Source: Styela clava
Taxonomy: Eukaryota > Chordata > Ascidiacea > Stolidobranchia > Styelidae
Assembly (NCBI RefSeq): GCF_964204865.1
Contig: NC_135258.1
Span: 10,841,001 to 10,905,000, forward strand
Direction: 5' to 3'
Length of the DNA stretch: 64,000 nucleotides
Made by a program: the position numbers and the translations under genes. Every line of letters begins with the position of its first letter. Positions within the stretch are counted from its first letter, which is position 1. Shown one piece after another: positions 46,012-58,781 of this stretch. Below the pieces are notes generated by a model, which saw only the letters and a list, made by a program, of their open reading frames with translations, ran no database searches and was not told the origin of the DNA.

Positions 46012-49000
46012 TCATGAATCGATTGCGCAAGACATTCCTAATAAAGCTCCGACAGCCCCAAAATATCCTTCATGTTCAAGAAAAAGTGCTTTCAAGGATC
46101 CGCCCGACCAGTAGTCCATAGCATATGCAAGAAGTTTCATAGATATTGGATTGACTCTCAAAAAGTTTCCAACAAACACAGCTCTGTCAATATTCTAGAA
46201 AAGCAAGTTAAAACAATTATATCTTTAGTATGGATGGCCAACTGTATAAGTTATATATAGCTATGAAACAGATTCAAATAATGTCTTTTGAGTGGATTTA
46301 ATTATTAATTCAATTCCTAATTTTACCCCATTTTCTTATATCTTCGTTAGCTTGCTTGATGTCAAGTTTTTAAGTTTGAAAACTTATTATATTTAAAAAA
46401 ATGGTGAAATATAAAATGAAAGAATTGCCACCATATTGAAATTTTCACTAATTACATGATATGGTGAAATCTTGAATGGTATTTGCTCAATCTGTCTTTC
46501 ATAAATTGAAAATGTGCACTCACCTCACGAGCAGCACAATTCATTACAATGCTTCCAATATTGTTTGTTATGGTGACAAGTGTTGCTTTAGCTAAATCTT
46601 CTTTTGTTGTTGCATTACGGAGTTCTTTTTGATTCATTTTACCAAAACTGAAACAAACATAAAATAATACTTTCAAAACGGTGAATTGAACGTTTAATTC
46701 ATAATGTTTATGTACCCAAGAATCAAACGGCTGCAAAAGAGAAGACCGATAGCCCATCTGTAAGAAGCCTTTCAAACTACAATTGAAAACACCATTTATC
46801 ATATTGCAATTCACCAGGGGGTCACAAGCAAAGTCCTTCGCTATGTACCTCACATATAAGCCTACCTCAAGCGACCATGTGTATGGCAACTAATCACAGA
46901 CTGCTAAATTTATACACGTTAACGAATGGACATTACTAAAAATATTTAGGAGTAGAGTAGAGTAGTAGCCATTAAAAGAACAAGTCAACTCTTACCTGGA
47001 TGCCACTGTGTCGCCAGACAAATTGAATTTTTTATAATCCCCTCCGTAGATATCACGAACTAACTTGTCAACTTTAGTACTGTCCCCATGTGTTGCAAGT
47101 TCGATTGCTTCTTCAAATGTCTCACAACCAGTCAATAAACAACATAGCCCAAGGAATGTTCCTCCTCCTAAACTGGTCCCTGAGAAGTAGGCAATAATGA
47201 AAAAGTATTCAAAATGGATACAATTTCCGGTGCTTCAGAAGTGTACGTACCAATATGGAGGTAACTAATTTTGTTCGCAAATTTTACATCAAGTTGTGTA
47301 AAGGGACTGAAGCCTATGGGCAGGGGGTATATTCACTTGGCTAACACAGACAGTCCCCAAACTCGTAATAGAACTAAAATAAGGTAAATCGGAATAAAAT
47401 TATGGCCTAACCTTAACCTGGTACACACACTACAGGAGTACCCAAATTCCATTAGCAAAATAGGGATAGGATAAAGATAGATGAGAATAGATAATGATAG
47501 GTGCCTATTCAACAGTTTAATGACGGAAATAAACTTTTTTACATCTTTAAAATAAATAATGTAATGAAATAATTCAGATATCACAGCGATAAATAAATAA
47601 AATATAGGTATTTGCTCCGTAAAAAGCATTTGTCATTATGACATAACAAGTTTTTTTACAATTTCTAAAGCCTGTACCATACATATTCAGATATTAAAAT
47701 ACTCTCACTGATAGAGATTTATTTGAAGTCAAATAATAAAATCCTTTTAACCCTGCTACCTGTCAAATATAAAAAATTTTAACAAAGGATTTCATTGATT
47801 AGACAGTAACAATGGGGAACAGTCGTTAATTTTAACAACTTGAATTCAAACACGCCTCCATTTTCATGATTATAAAAGTAATTTCATTGGTTGCTATAAA
47901 AACATTACACTTGTGATAGTCAACGACACTGACACGCCTACACGCCCACAAAAATTTTCCCAGTATATACCTATACTAGTTTATTTTGTACTAAATATGA
48001 TGGTATCCTGATATGTGATTGTGTTGTGAGACTAATCTAAAATAAAATTACGTTTAATTTTCAATTATATCTCAAAACAGATCAAACAACAATGACCACT
48101 TCAAAAATGATATAGAACACTCGATAGTAAAACACTTCAATTACAAAACTTTGTAAGTGTTGTGCACTTTTACTCTATAAAAAGCCTATAATGAGAAGTC
48201 ACTTGTGTGTGGAAAAATCGTAACTTCGTAAGAGTGAATAAGAGTTTTGGTATAAGCTAATACGTATTCTTGTCTCGATCAAATTTTGTTATGAAGTTAC
48301 TCCTTAATATATCTTCACCAGGTTTGATTTATTTTAATCAGTTTTGGTGTTTTTTTTACTTCATTTGATACACCTTCAGTTGCGAGAAGTACATCAAAGT
48401 TCTTTAACCAAATTTACTAGATATAGGATCTTCAAAAATACCTTAGCACGCACAATACAATTTCCGCAAACGATAGAATAAACTTGAAACACAGTGAAAA
48501 TTAAGTAATCAACTGAATTTTTTTTTTGTTTCCAAAATTCTTCATCACAATACCTGAAACCCTTTTGCATTCTTGTTGTGAATATACCGCCATTATGCTC
48601 ACACCCGATCCAATATTGCAGACGAGGTAAGGATAAGGATTTCGGAAATTGTATGGTTCTTTTTTCAGTCCGCCAGGGTCTAGGGGTTGTGCAAGAGAAA
48701 AACATTCAGATCTTCCATTGACTTCTGTATTGTGGTCGATAAAATGAATTCCTGTCGAAAACAGTAAAATAGTTACTTATTAACAAAGTATTTACAGTTG
48801 TATTTAAAGAGCAATTAATTCTGATATCCCAATCTAGAGTAACTATGAACCATTGAAGTTGCATAAAAGCAAATTTATTTATTTAGCACAAATATAACCG
48901 ACGGTTATCCACAAATCATTTATGACATTAAACTAATATGCATTATGAAAAAACACAGTAAAAACATGCCACAACAGCAAAAAATATTAGTTAGTCATTC

Positions 49001-51692
49001 ACTATTTATTAAGGGCTTGAAAAAATTTTGAAAATATCTAAATGATATTTGAATTTTTGCTTAGTTACAGTATTTTCTTAAAATTTTGGCCCTTTGGCAA
49101 AATAACAATGTCAAATACTTGAAAAATTTGACATATCTTGTGAATTCACATCGTATTTTAGTATGTTATTTATTGAACTTATTAATATTATGAAATTCAA
49201 ATTTGAAAGCTGAATTCCATGATATGAAATCAACAAACTCCTATGTATTGAATTTGACTAAAATGAATAATACGACAATATTAAATTTTACCACGAATGA
49301 AAGAATCCTCACAATGCAACATTGAACTTGTTTATAAAAGCTTTCGAGGCTTATTAAAACAAACAAAAATCATCTCATAAGGATTGACTTGCAGTATACA
49401 TCCTGATCGATCAGAACAAAAACATAAGAGACAGATGTACAGGCACGGAACTCTTTTCTTGGAGCATAACACATATTAAGGCTCTTAATCAATACTTGAA
49501 ACTACATAATATTCTTAGGTGCATATAGTAAAAGATAGTACCGGTAATATAACTGGTGTCGTGCTGCAATCATAGTTGGAATGATGTATGTTCTTCATAA
49601 TTTCATTGGTATTAGTGGTATGTTGGCAAAAGTATACCTTAACTAAGGAACTCCAACTGTATATTACATACAATGGATGAAAAAAAAATCTGGCTATTCT
49701 CAATATCAAATTATAAACTGTCATACACGCAAGTGAAAACGTACTAATTAAAATTGAAATATTTCCGCAAAAAATTGAAAATATCAATTGGTATATTTGG
49801 TCACAATATGAGAACAAAATATGAGACAAAGAAGAAAGACAACAATTTACATAATATGCGAGTTTATTCCATTCTAGCAAACAAACATATCTTATTAATA
49901 AGCTATTTCAACATGATGACGTCGGTATTATTAAAATATGTCAGTTTTATCAATAAGCTATTTGCAAAAATCTAACTTCGTTAATTGAAACCATAATTGC
50001 TACCACAAAAAGTTTATAAAAATCTTGATTTTTGTCAAGTTCCATAATACACTAAGACATTCCTGCAAAACACAAATGCCCGCTTACCTCAACTGTAGCT
50101 AGGCACATAATTAAACTATCTTTGGAAATATTTAGGGGTTCTCTACAAAGTTGCAATGTGCTATCTTTACAAATTTTTAATCTTTTATTTGGTTCGTCGT
50201 TCGTGGCATATCAACATTAACTTAGATCTAGGGTGTATTTAAAGATATTTGATTATTATTAACTTCTTCAATATAGCAACTACCATATATGATGAGTAGC
50301 CATTGAAGGGTACTTGTGGAAAAATTTTCAATTGACAGACTGAAGGGCAATTTGGGGAATTTCTAGTCTAAGAGCTAGGCTCTTGTTTCGAGGAACTTTC
50401 ATGTAGGTTTCTCGTCTTTATTGAGTTGATAAAAATAGCAACGCATTAATTAAGTTTAAGAGTTGTAATTAATTTAGCCCATTGAATCATAAATTTTTGA
50501 TTGTGCTACAAGAGCTGATGCGACAACGACAAGATTAGGTTACAAGAATCACATTCATTTTATTTTAGAGTGTGTTCAACATAATGTGTAATATGTCACC
50601 AAAATAGAATAAAATATAAATACTTGAAAGAGATGAGAAAAAAATTTAAAATCAAACCTCGTTAAAACTACCAGAATTAGTAAACAAAAAAAATTTTAAT
50701 TACCCTTTATCAGACATTGAAATTCGTCCAACTTGTTGAGTCTTAGATTAATCTCCTTCAAAAATTTTTCTTCAAATTTATAAGCTCCTCCTCCAGTTGC
50801 ATGACATATATTATGCATGGTTGAAAATTCTTTCTCTTTGACCATTCGAATAAAACTATCCATCCTGTGTGTTGGAAATCGAAGAAAGTGCATGTTGCCA
50901 ACATAACCGTTGAATTTCAATCCCTGAAAAAGATCAAACTGTTAGAGAACCAGGGACATTGTTTGATTATTCTTCCATGGTAAAAGTAAAACTATAAACA
51001 GGGGGCACAAAATCAATGGAAAATTTAAAAAAGTACGGTAGTAAACATTTTTGATTTTAAAAAAACTTAAAATATTTTTAAATTTAAATTTAACCTCTGC
51101 CGTTCACATAACAAATAAACTGAGTTTTACCTCGTGCTGTAAAAAAGACTATTACGGTAATAATCAAAACAATGTTTATCTCAAACATTCTACAAATTCA
51201 ATTCCTATTAATTCACAATAGCTTGTTATTAATGGTGACATCTCAAGATTGCGCTTCCTTTTAGTTCATTGCGCACTGACGGTTTGCCAATTTGTATCAA
51301 TATGAATACCAAGATTGTCTCGTAAATGAGGGGTTTGCACTGACTGTTATTATTGATGTCTTTTAACCTAGGGGCTATCCTTGAAACCGGAGAACTGTGT
51401 TGATTTTATAACTTAAATGATTTTTTATACAGCTATATTAACAAAGCAACAAAAAACCATGAACCTTGATTTCTAAATGAGCATCCCGCACTCCAGTTTG
51501 TCCATACGCAATACTCGATAACAAGGTTTCACGAATTACTTTCAAAGATTCTTCTTCATCTCGTACTTCTTGTTTCGTCATTGAAGTTGGTTCAAAATAA
51601 ACGAGTTTAACCAGAGTACCTCCTATATCAATCCCATACCAAGGAAATGGTTGACGTCCTTGTGGTGAATTTGTGGCATCGCTTGTAGCCAT
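46012..51692 (-). CDS. PANK: Pantothenate kinase (six exons)
   Basis: Exons: 51692-51465, 50923-50704, 48751-48554, 47179-46996, 46647-46524, 46194-46012; phases close to give 378 residues, close to vertebrate PANK3 (370). The enzyme phosphorylates pantothenate with ATP, the first and rate-limiting step of coenzyme A synthesis. Diagnostic segments: [21 protein letters not shown] (acetate/sugar kinase-type phosphate-binding start, residues about 15-36), [78 protein letters not shown] and [15 protein letters not shown]. There is no long N-terminal extension like that of human PANK2, so this form is probably cytosolic. An open frame at 52345-52602 upstream could be an alternative first exon but is not joined here. 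Several methionines precede the chosen ATG in an AT-rich frame; I preferred the one at 51692 by homology. A MITE sits just before exon 4. Confidence 0.93.
47229..47442. mobile_element. Foldback MITE relative (214 bp), copy E, PANK intron 3
   Basis: Left end ggtgcttcagaagtgtacgt, right end acacactacaggagtacc, inverted repeats of about 23 bp with mismatches. The flanks caatttcc (47221-47228) and caaattcc (47443-47450) are an 8-bp duplication with one difference. The interior shares ttttagttctattacgagt and the ggttaaggttaggccataat stretch with copies B and F. Its edge is only 49 bp from the acceptor of PANK exon 4. Confidence 0.85.
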
Positions 51693-52904
51693 TTTTATAT
51701 AAATAATATAAAATACTAAGGAATAAATAGCAATGTTAAGCAACTTCAAGACCTTATAGATACCTCTATTCTATGTTCGACTCTTTTTTCTCAGTATGAT
51801 TTAATGTTAGACTCCGTCTTAGGCTGTTAGGTGATGCTGTTCGATAACCATCACTGGTTCATTGCGTCTCATTTCACACTGAAATGCATTTCTCTTATCT
51901 TCTTAATTATGTTTGTACAATGTGTGCTTTCGGCATGTGATAAAATAAACTACTGACCTCAGCCGCTGTAAGTTGTGCATCATTCAACATATCAAGGGGT
52001 GATACAGTGATACCGTACCTTATTAATGCCAATATCCAAATTTAGTACATGCATTCATAGCATCACAGACAGGGCGAATGCTGCAATATCAATCAAGCCA
52101 GCCTACTTTGATACTAAATTTTATATAGCCTAGTTATAGTTTTAATTGGACATTTCATAGGCTACATTCAGAACCACATTCAATTTGATCTAAATTTAAG
52201 AGGGACAAATTCCACACCACCAAAGTATTCATTGCATTTTCATTATTCGAAGCCCTCTAATAACATTGGTTACCGTACTAACAATACAGCAATTTAAATC
52301 CACGATCAAATTGAATAGATCATTTTATATGTTAGTACCCGGTACTACCGTACACAGTACACACAAGTCACACAATCTCGGAGCGATAAAAATAATACAA
52401 AAATGCAAGATCGTTTAAAAATCAACGTATTCTGAAATAATAAATATGCCCAGTCTTTCAATGGCAATGCAGTAATAATGCAATTTCCATTAGTAACATT
52501 AACGAAAGAACGCGATACCGGCGTTGTCGAACGCGAATTGAATGGTGATTTTGTTTTGGTTGGATTTTGGGAAACGCGGTCCGCGCTTTGCTTGCGCATC
52601 ATGACTCATGAGGTACGAATTATTGCTCTCTGTCGGAAGCTAGAGGCTGTTTGAAATGATGCATATGGCTAATTTTCGTACTTTAATCTGTGTGACAAAA
52701 TTACCCAAGAAACATTTTAATTACCACACTTTACTGTAATTCGATTTAATTGTATATGTCTTTTATAAATATTGTGAAATTTTAATTTTATACCCTGTCT
52801 AAATAACCACTGGGGCATATCGGTGACTGCAAACAGTGAAAGTCACGCTGGTCTGGCAGGTGCTCCGGTTTAGAAGTTAGGGCGCTTGGATGCTGATAAA
52901 AGAA
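51693..52904. other. Divergent PANK / CHCHD4 intergenic region
   Basis: About 1.2 kb between the two start codons, presumably holding both promoters. A minus-strand frame at 52345-52602 (starts MMRKQSADRVSQNPTK) has non-AT-biased composition for its first ~50 codons. It might be an alternative or untranslated PANK first exon, but I found no convincing donor and acceptor pair. Near 51911-51985 there is a diverged dispersed repeat also seen near 59446-59530. Confidence 0.5.
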
Positions 52905-53914
52905 ATGTCCTACTGCCGTAAAGAAGGTTAGTTTCAGTTATTTCATCTAAAAGCTATTCTCACTCGCATGGAATATGACTATAAAATGTTTTGTTTGTTC
53001 AGGGAAAGACATAATAATATTCGCGACAGAGGACGATTTGTCCAGTCCCAGTACGGTCACACTTCTCCCGGATAATCCCAGCGATGTAGATACCAGCCAT
53101 GAAGGTTAGCAATGCCTTTTTTATTATTTGAATGCTCGAATATACGAGTATAGGTCGTAAATCAAATGTTATAAGCAATTTATCCATGGGATTTGAGCTT
53201 GACGCATATTAATTACATTATTTCTATAAGATTCAAACGGTGGATACCCCTACTGCCCTATACTTAAAATTTGTACCCGTCTCAAACCACATTATTAATG
53301 TCCTCATCAAGTAGTGGCTATATTTTTCATGTTTAATTTTCTTGATATTGCATATGACTTGATTGAAGAATTGTTACGAATGCATATCTTTTTGACTTTA
53401 CAATTCCTGTACTTATTTCTGGCTGCCTAATATCAAGGCCACACACCATGATTTTCCATATAGTTTCGTCGTATTTCATTTGCCTTGTGGTATGGGTATG
53501 AAATCGTATTGTAAAATTATTGACAATATTTCATTATTCCTAGGCGCAATACTTCCGAATGGAGATATAAACTGGGATTGTCCATGTCTTGGAAATCTAC
53601 CAAATGGACCTTGTGGCCCCTCATTTCGTGAAGCTTTCACATGTTGGGTGGAAAATCGAGACGACCAAGATTCTTTTGCGGAAAAATGTTTTGATAACTT
53701 TTCTAAATGGGAAGATTGTTTATCAGAAAATAGAGACATTTATAAACCATCATCTTCAAAGCAAAATGACAATGACGATAATTTAAATATTGAAGCTAAT
53801 GCTTTAAATGAGACTGAAATTGAGAACTCAAATGGTTCAGAAACGGTTAATATGAAGACCGAAAACAGACCTGCTATTGCTGCTGCATATATCGGAGATT
53901 CTAAAGAAAAATGA
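52905..53914 (+). CDS. CHCHD4: CHCHD4 / MIA40, intermembrane-space import oxidoreductase (three exons)
   Basis: Exons 52905-52926, 53003-53104, 53544-53914; phases close to 164 residues (human 142). MIA40 sits in the mitochondrial intermembrane space and oxidatively folds small cysteine-rich proteins, passing electrons to ALR/GFER. The N terminus MSYCRKEGKD matches the family. The redox CPC motif is in NWDCPCLG and is followed by the twin CX9C helices CGPSFREAFTC and CFDNFSKWEDC. The C-terminal tail is longer than usual and rich in Asn, Glu and Asp. The first coding exon is only 22 nt, so it was placed by homology and phase. Confidence 0.93.
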
Positions 53915-54163
53915 GTTTGTTTGCGAGGTTCTGTATTAAGACAAGTTTGATTGGTATTTTCTGGAATACTTTGTTACATTTTTTTACACGATTCCACAAG
54001 TGAGTGAATGCTTTCAAAGTGCAGTTTCCCCACTAAGGGCTGTTCTTATCTATTATTAAACATAACTGAATTGTGGCCGCTGGGTCCTAAGTGCTTTTCA
54101 GCGGTACTCTCACATGAACAAATGCTAGTCCAATCTTTTGCGACTACGGCTTTCTAACAAAAT

Positions 54164-54169
54164 AATAAA
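54164..54169 (+). promoter_or_regulatory. Candidate polyadenylation signal of CHCHD4
   Basis: AATAAA 250 nt after the CHCHD4 stop, in the convergent spacer. Confidence 0.4.
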
Positions 54170-54347
54170 GTCTCATTACCCAGTTGAAAGAAAATTATAT
54201 ATTTGAAAAACAACAAATTTTTAAGTGCTTAATTCTAGCCTAAAAACACCATGCGAAAAAATGATAAATAGAGTAGCATTAAAAGCAAGCAGCCTGGACT
54301 AGTAATTAATTATATAAGGTGTGCACTTAAGTGTTTATTTTGTGATT

Positions 54348-54361
54348 GGGGGGGGGGGGGG
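54348..54361 (+). repeat. Homopolymer of 14 G
   Basis: An uninterrupted G tract in otherwise AT-rich sequence, located between the two convergent polyadenylation signals. Confidence 0.9.
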
Positions 54362-54493
54362 AGCATTTTATACTTCCCAGGCCGCTAGATGAAGGCAAAA
54401 AATTACTTTAAAACCAGATGCTTGCAATAGAGATAGTTATTACTAATAGGTAACACTGCTCGCTCCACTGTGGATTTTTAAAAATAAATATTC

Positions 54494-54499
54494 TTTATT
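54494..54499 (-). promoter_or_regulatory. Candidate polyadenylation signal of KLHDC10
   Basis: AATAAA on the minus strand, 127 nt after the KLHDC10 stop codon. Confidence 0.45.
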
Positions 54500-54626
54500 A
54501 GGGAAGAATGAATTTTTTTGAGGTATTTCCGATACCACAACATCGATAGCAACATTTTATCTGTCCAAAACCAGCAATGATGAATCAGTTCAATGACTCA
54601 ACCATGTACAGCACACTTTATCTTGA

Positions 54627-57600
54627 TCATGCTCCTACTGGGTAAGGCAACTGACTGGTCAAGCTTCTGTTCACACCAAGCTCAATAAGTTTTTTGTGAG
54701 GTAATTTTTTTAGTTGGGGGAAAGAATTGAGCAACTTTTGCCAACATAATGTTTGAAGACTTGGTAGTCTCAACCACATTCTATAACAACTTGCAGTTCG
54801 AATGTTTGGTTCAATGCAAGAAACACCACCAAATATATACATGCGTCCATCCTAGAATTGAGGAAAATATGAAAAAATTAACTTGAGTTTTACCCAAGGC
54901 TGTAAAGAATCACAGCCTCATTGTTGGGCCTTGACTTTTTTTGGTATGGTCACTACCGTGAAATATAAAAATTGTGCAGACTTTCAAATCAATATTATAA
55001 ACTGAACTAATATGATAAGCTGAGTCTGATAAGTTTTATTATTTGCATTCAGCACTACAAAATCATAAATGTGATAGAAAAAGTAGCTGTTTAGCAGCTA
55101 GAGCCACTAAAATTTCTGGTAGCACCTGGCTCCAGCTCTTTAGTCTTGATTTTACTTGTATTATTCGTCTTACCTCCCATCACAAAATCTAGCTTTACAT
55201 ACATACCGGAGTCACAGTTGCAGAATGGAAATAAACTGGCTCTATCATATCAGTTATTTTTGTCCATTGCATAGTTCGTAAATTGATTTTCCAAACATCT
55301 CCAGTAATACGGATACCATCATATCCACCACTTATTACGGCTTCATCTTGCAATTGCACACAACCATGGCAACGTCTGGGTGCAGGATAACCTGTAACAA
55401 ACAATTAATACTAATTAGCAAAAGTAATACTTTCCCACAGCTTATTTGATATTCCATAACTAGCATGACGGGCGATTATATAATTGATTATAGAATCAGG
55501 AGAGCAAACAAAACTTCAAATAGGGTTTAAGGGTACAGAATTCAAATTTGTGTTGCCAAAAGAAGTACATGTACACTCACCTAATAATATCAAATTGGCA
55601 GAGATATATTAAAATTTATAAAAAAAATGCGAGAAACTTGAGATAAATACCTGGTAAAAAAAACTAGAAAAATAAATAAAGATTAGGTACTTGCCACACC
55701 ATATAATAATACCATTACCATGCATAATGATTTTGTAACAGTCCCAAATTGAATACTGAATTAGTAAACAGTAAAGAAAAATATTTATTAAAACAAAGAA
55801 GATCAATCTTTACCAATTGTAATATGATGTATTCCAGAAATGAACCTTGGAATATATTGGATAAATGCATTCCATTATCAACCAGCGGTATTATCTGATA
55901 AAAAAAAATTGATATACCCCGTTGTTTGAAAAGTTGAATTACTTACCAGGGTTTTGTAAAGTATCTGGTTTTGTGACACGACATGTCCACCGTGTTGTTT
56001 TAAAATTGAAAGAATGCAATATTCTTAGATTATTGACAGAATTTGATGTTCCCCCGCCCAGGATAATAAGATTGTCTTGAAATAATGCAATTTCATGTCT
56101 GTACCTGCAAAAATAAAATCTCACAATATATCTATAGGCTTATCATAAATTTCAGAACTTTGTCAAAGTGAACAGCGCCCATACTTTTCCAGTGATTAAT
56201 AGAGTTAGTTAGCTTTACGACTCTGATGAAAGACTTGTACCATTTGAACAAATAAATTAAATCTGGGGTCACAAGGCCTCCCAGTAAAATATTTTTCAAC
56301 ACCAACTTATGTTAATAACAATCAAATTTGGAACCAGTAGCAATTATTTATACCAATTGTAACTATATTATCATTGAATTGAAGTAAAATCAATAGTAAT
56401 TAAACAACCTTTCAGCTGGCATTTCAGAAAACACGTTATTTGGTATGATTCTGTTCCATTTTAATGTCTTCAAGTTTAATTTGTGTAGATCAGTATTATA
56501 AAAATATCCAGATGTTCCTCCATGAACAATTAACTTTCTTTTGTAAAGTGTCATCGCCTGAATGAAGGTAAAGAAGGAGTTTTTATAATCATTAAAAAGG
56601 AATGTAGTCTGGCTACAATAAATTTGGTAGGCTATGCCAAACCAGGAAAAATAAAGTAGCTCTTTGAAAGACATCATATATCAAAGGTGTATAAAAAAGC
56701 AACCCAGGCCAAGCAAAAGAGACTTGGTCAGGACGAGCACAAAGATTAGAAGCATAATTGTTAATTCATAATTGACAAAATAAAGAGATGTATATATATC
56801 CATGATCGAGATCCTGAGGGGCCGTACATGAGCCCATGTGAAAAGTGATTGTATCAATATTTTATATGCAGCGACAATATCATTTTGTTTTGCGACTGCA
56901 TATTTCAACAAACATTCAGAGAAATATTAAATCTGAATCCAAGTTTTTTATGAATAGCCTTTTAATAAATGAATATTTATATACCGGTACTTGAAATCAC
57001 TATCAATTTCCAATATGTATCAATTTGTCTTATGCTCACCTGTCCATACTTTTCATCAGGTAGATTTCCATCACATTTTAGTTCTCTCCAAACACCTGAT
57101 CGCAAGTTACATACACTCAATTTATTGCTACTATTTATTCCAAATGGATATCCGGTTCCACCAAATACAAGCATGTGACTGTTATCGATGATGGCTTTAG
57201 AAAAATAGAAATAAACACGAAAATCAGTATGTATTGTACTAAATATAATTTGAAAGCATATCTAAGAAAAAGAAAAAATATTCAAAATAGCATTAGTACG
57301 ATTTTTCTGGACCAAGGATGAATATGTAATAACACCAAAGAAAATATTCATAGTTCATTAGACCTGTGATTAATGAACTAACAGAAACAGAGTCTTCAAT
57401 TACTCTCACATAAGAACAAATACAAACACTATCAGGGTTGGGCCCCAAGTACCTAAATCCCAAGTCACAAAACATCAGAGTCATGAATCAAGTTGAGTCA
57501 CAAATCATGAAAAATTTCAATAACAGTGAGATGGACATTCATATTGAAAATAGTAATTTCTATATATTTTTCGAAAAGCAGGAGTTATTTATGCATTGTC

Positions 57601-58781
57601 ATCAACACAATGCAGCTATTTCAGGTCAATGTTACACAAGCTAGTAAGTTTTTGATTCGAAAAATAAGCCATTTTCGTGGGGACTCAAGTCATTATATTT
57701 GATGCTTAGTTAAAAGGTGAAGCTGGTCAGTCGAAAACTTTACCCAATAAATGGTATCCAAATCACTGTACTGTACCCAGGTTCAGAGATACAGATCTAA
57801 AATAAGTGATCAGTTCAAGATTCCAAAGAATAAAATGTTGTGAGACTATACTTGAATGCGACGCAAGTTCCCCTGGCATGTCTCCTTCGCACTGCATTAA
57901 ATTCCATTGTCCTGTTGCAATATTCAACCTCCAAATTTCCCTGAATATAATGGATAACAATACAGCAGTAAGATAACGACAGATTGCAATCGAAATTTGT
58001 CGAGCTTGTAAGAAAACAATCAAATAGTGAATTACCTGAAAAGCGGTGTATTGACATTCCCGGGGTTGTACCCCCCAAGAACCCACATGTGGGTTTCGTT
58101 AGCGACAGCTCTGTGACCACTTCGTGCAGAGGGTGAATCTACAAAACAACATAATGCTTATTTCTATTTGGAATTTTGAAATACACCAACAAAAACCTGA
58201 AAATATCCATTGATTCCGCATGTTTGGTGTAGTTTCATACCTCAAGTATCGGTACTTTTAGTGGGCGTAGCAAAACAATTTTTGCTTATGTCACTCCCAA
58301 GCCTCACCTGACTGCGTTCACCCAAAATCGTGCTTGCTATTTCTTTCATTTTCTTGTCGTAACAATCACGATATGAGAGAGATCGCTGCCATTAGTGAGT
58401 TCATTATCGTCGGCACAGATGCCATTTCGGCCGATCATAGGTAGGCAAGCTCAATGACGAGATTGTGACATCATGATAACATAATTTTTGGATGGCGTAC
58501 GTAGTCAGGTCAGGTGGAGGTTAGGATTGACATGACCCGATTGTCAGTTTGTGCTTTTGCTATTTTTGCAAAATATAGTCTACAATACATACTACAGTAC
58601 CGGTACTGACATATGAATTTGACAACGCTGTTAAATCATCAAAAGCAAACACAGTTCATCAGTTAAACAAAATCACCAGTAACTTTAGAACTTAACAATT
58701 TAATATCTCACCTTGGCCTGTTGAAGGATTCAACCTTATCAATTTATTGACGCCAACAATGGTGTCATCTTTGCAATCCAT
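54627..58781 (-). CDS. KLHDC10: KLHDC10, kelch-repeat substrate receptor (eight exons)
   Basis: Exons: 58781-58712, 58138-58036, 57940-57852, 57194-57040, 56557-56409, 56104-55947, 55391-55207, 54851-54627; phases close to 377 residues (human 442). KLHDC10 (Drosophila slim) is a six-bladed kelch propeller that serves as substrate receptor of a Cullin-2 ubiquitin ligase reading C-terminal degrons, and has been linked to ASK1 signalling. Kelch blades are visible as HMWVLGGYN, HMLVFGGTGYPFG, KLIVHGGTSGYFYNTDLHKL, NLIILGGGTS, EAVISGGYDG and RMYIFGGVS, each followed by a W about 20-30 residues later. The C-terminal segment LPSLQTLCWQKLLNSFPQL corresponds to the BC/Cul2-box region of the human protein. 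The N terminus is shorter than human, starting MDCKDDTIVGVNKL, so an extra upstream exon is possible. It is tail-to-tail with CHCHD4. Confidence 0.92.

Larger units (their letters stand above)
53915..54626. other. Convergent 3' region of CHCHD4 and KLHDC10
   Basis: About 0.7 kb between two stop codons. It contains an AATAAA for CHCHD4 (54164-54169), one for KLHDC10 on the minus strand (54494-54499) and a run of 14 G residues (54348-54361) between them. Confidence 0.6.
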
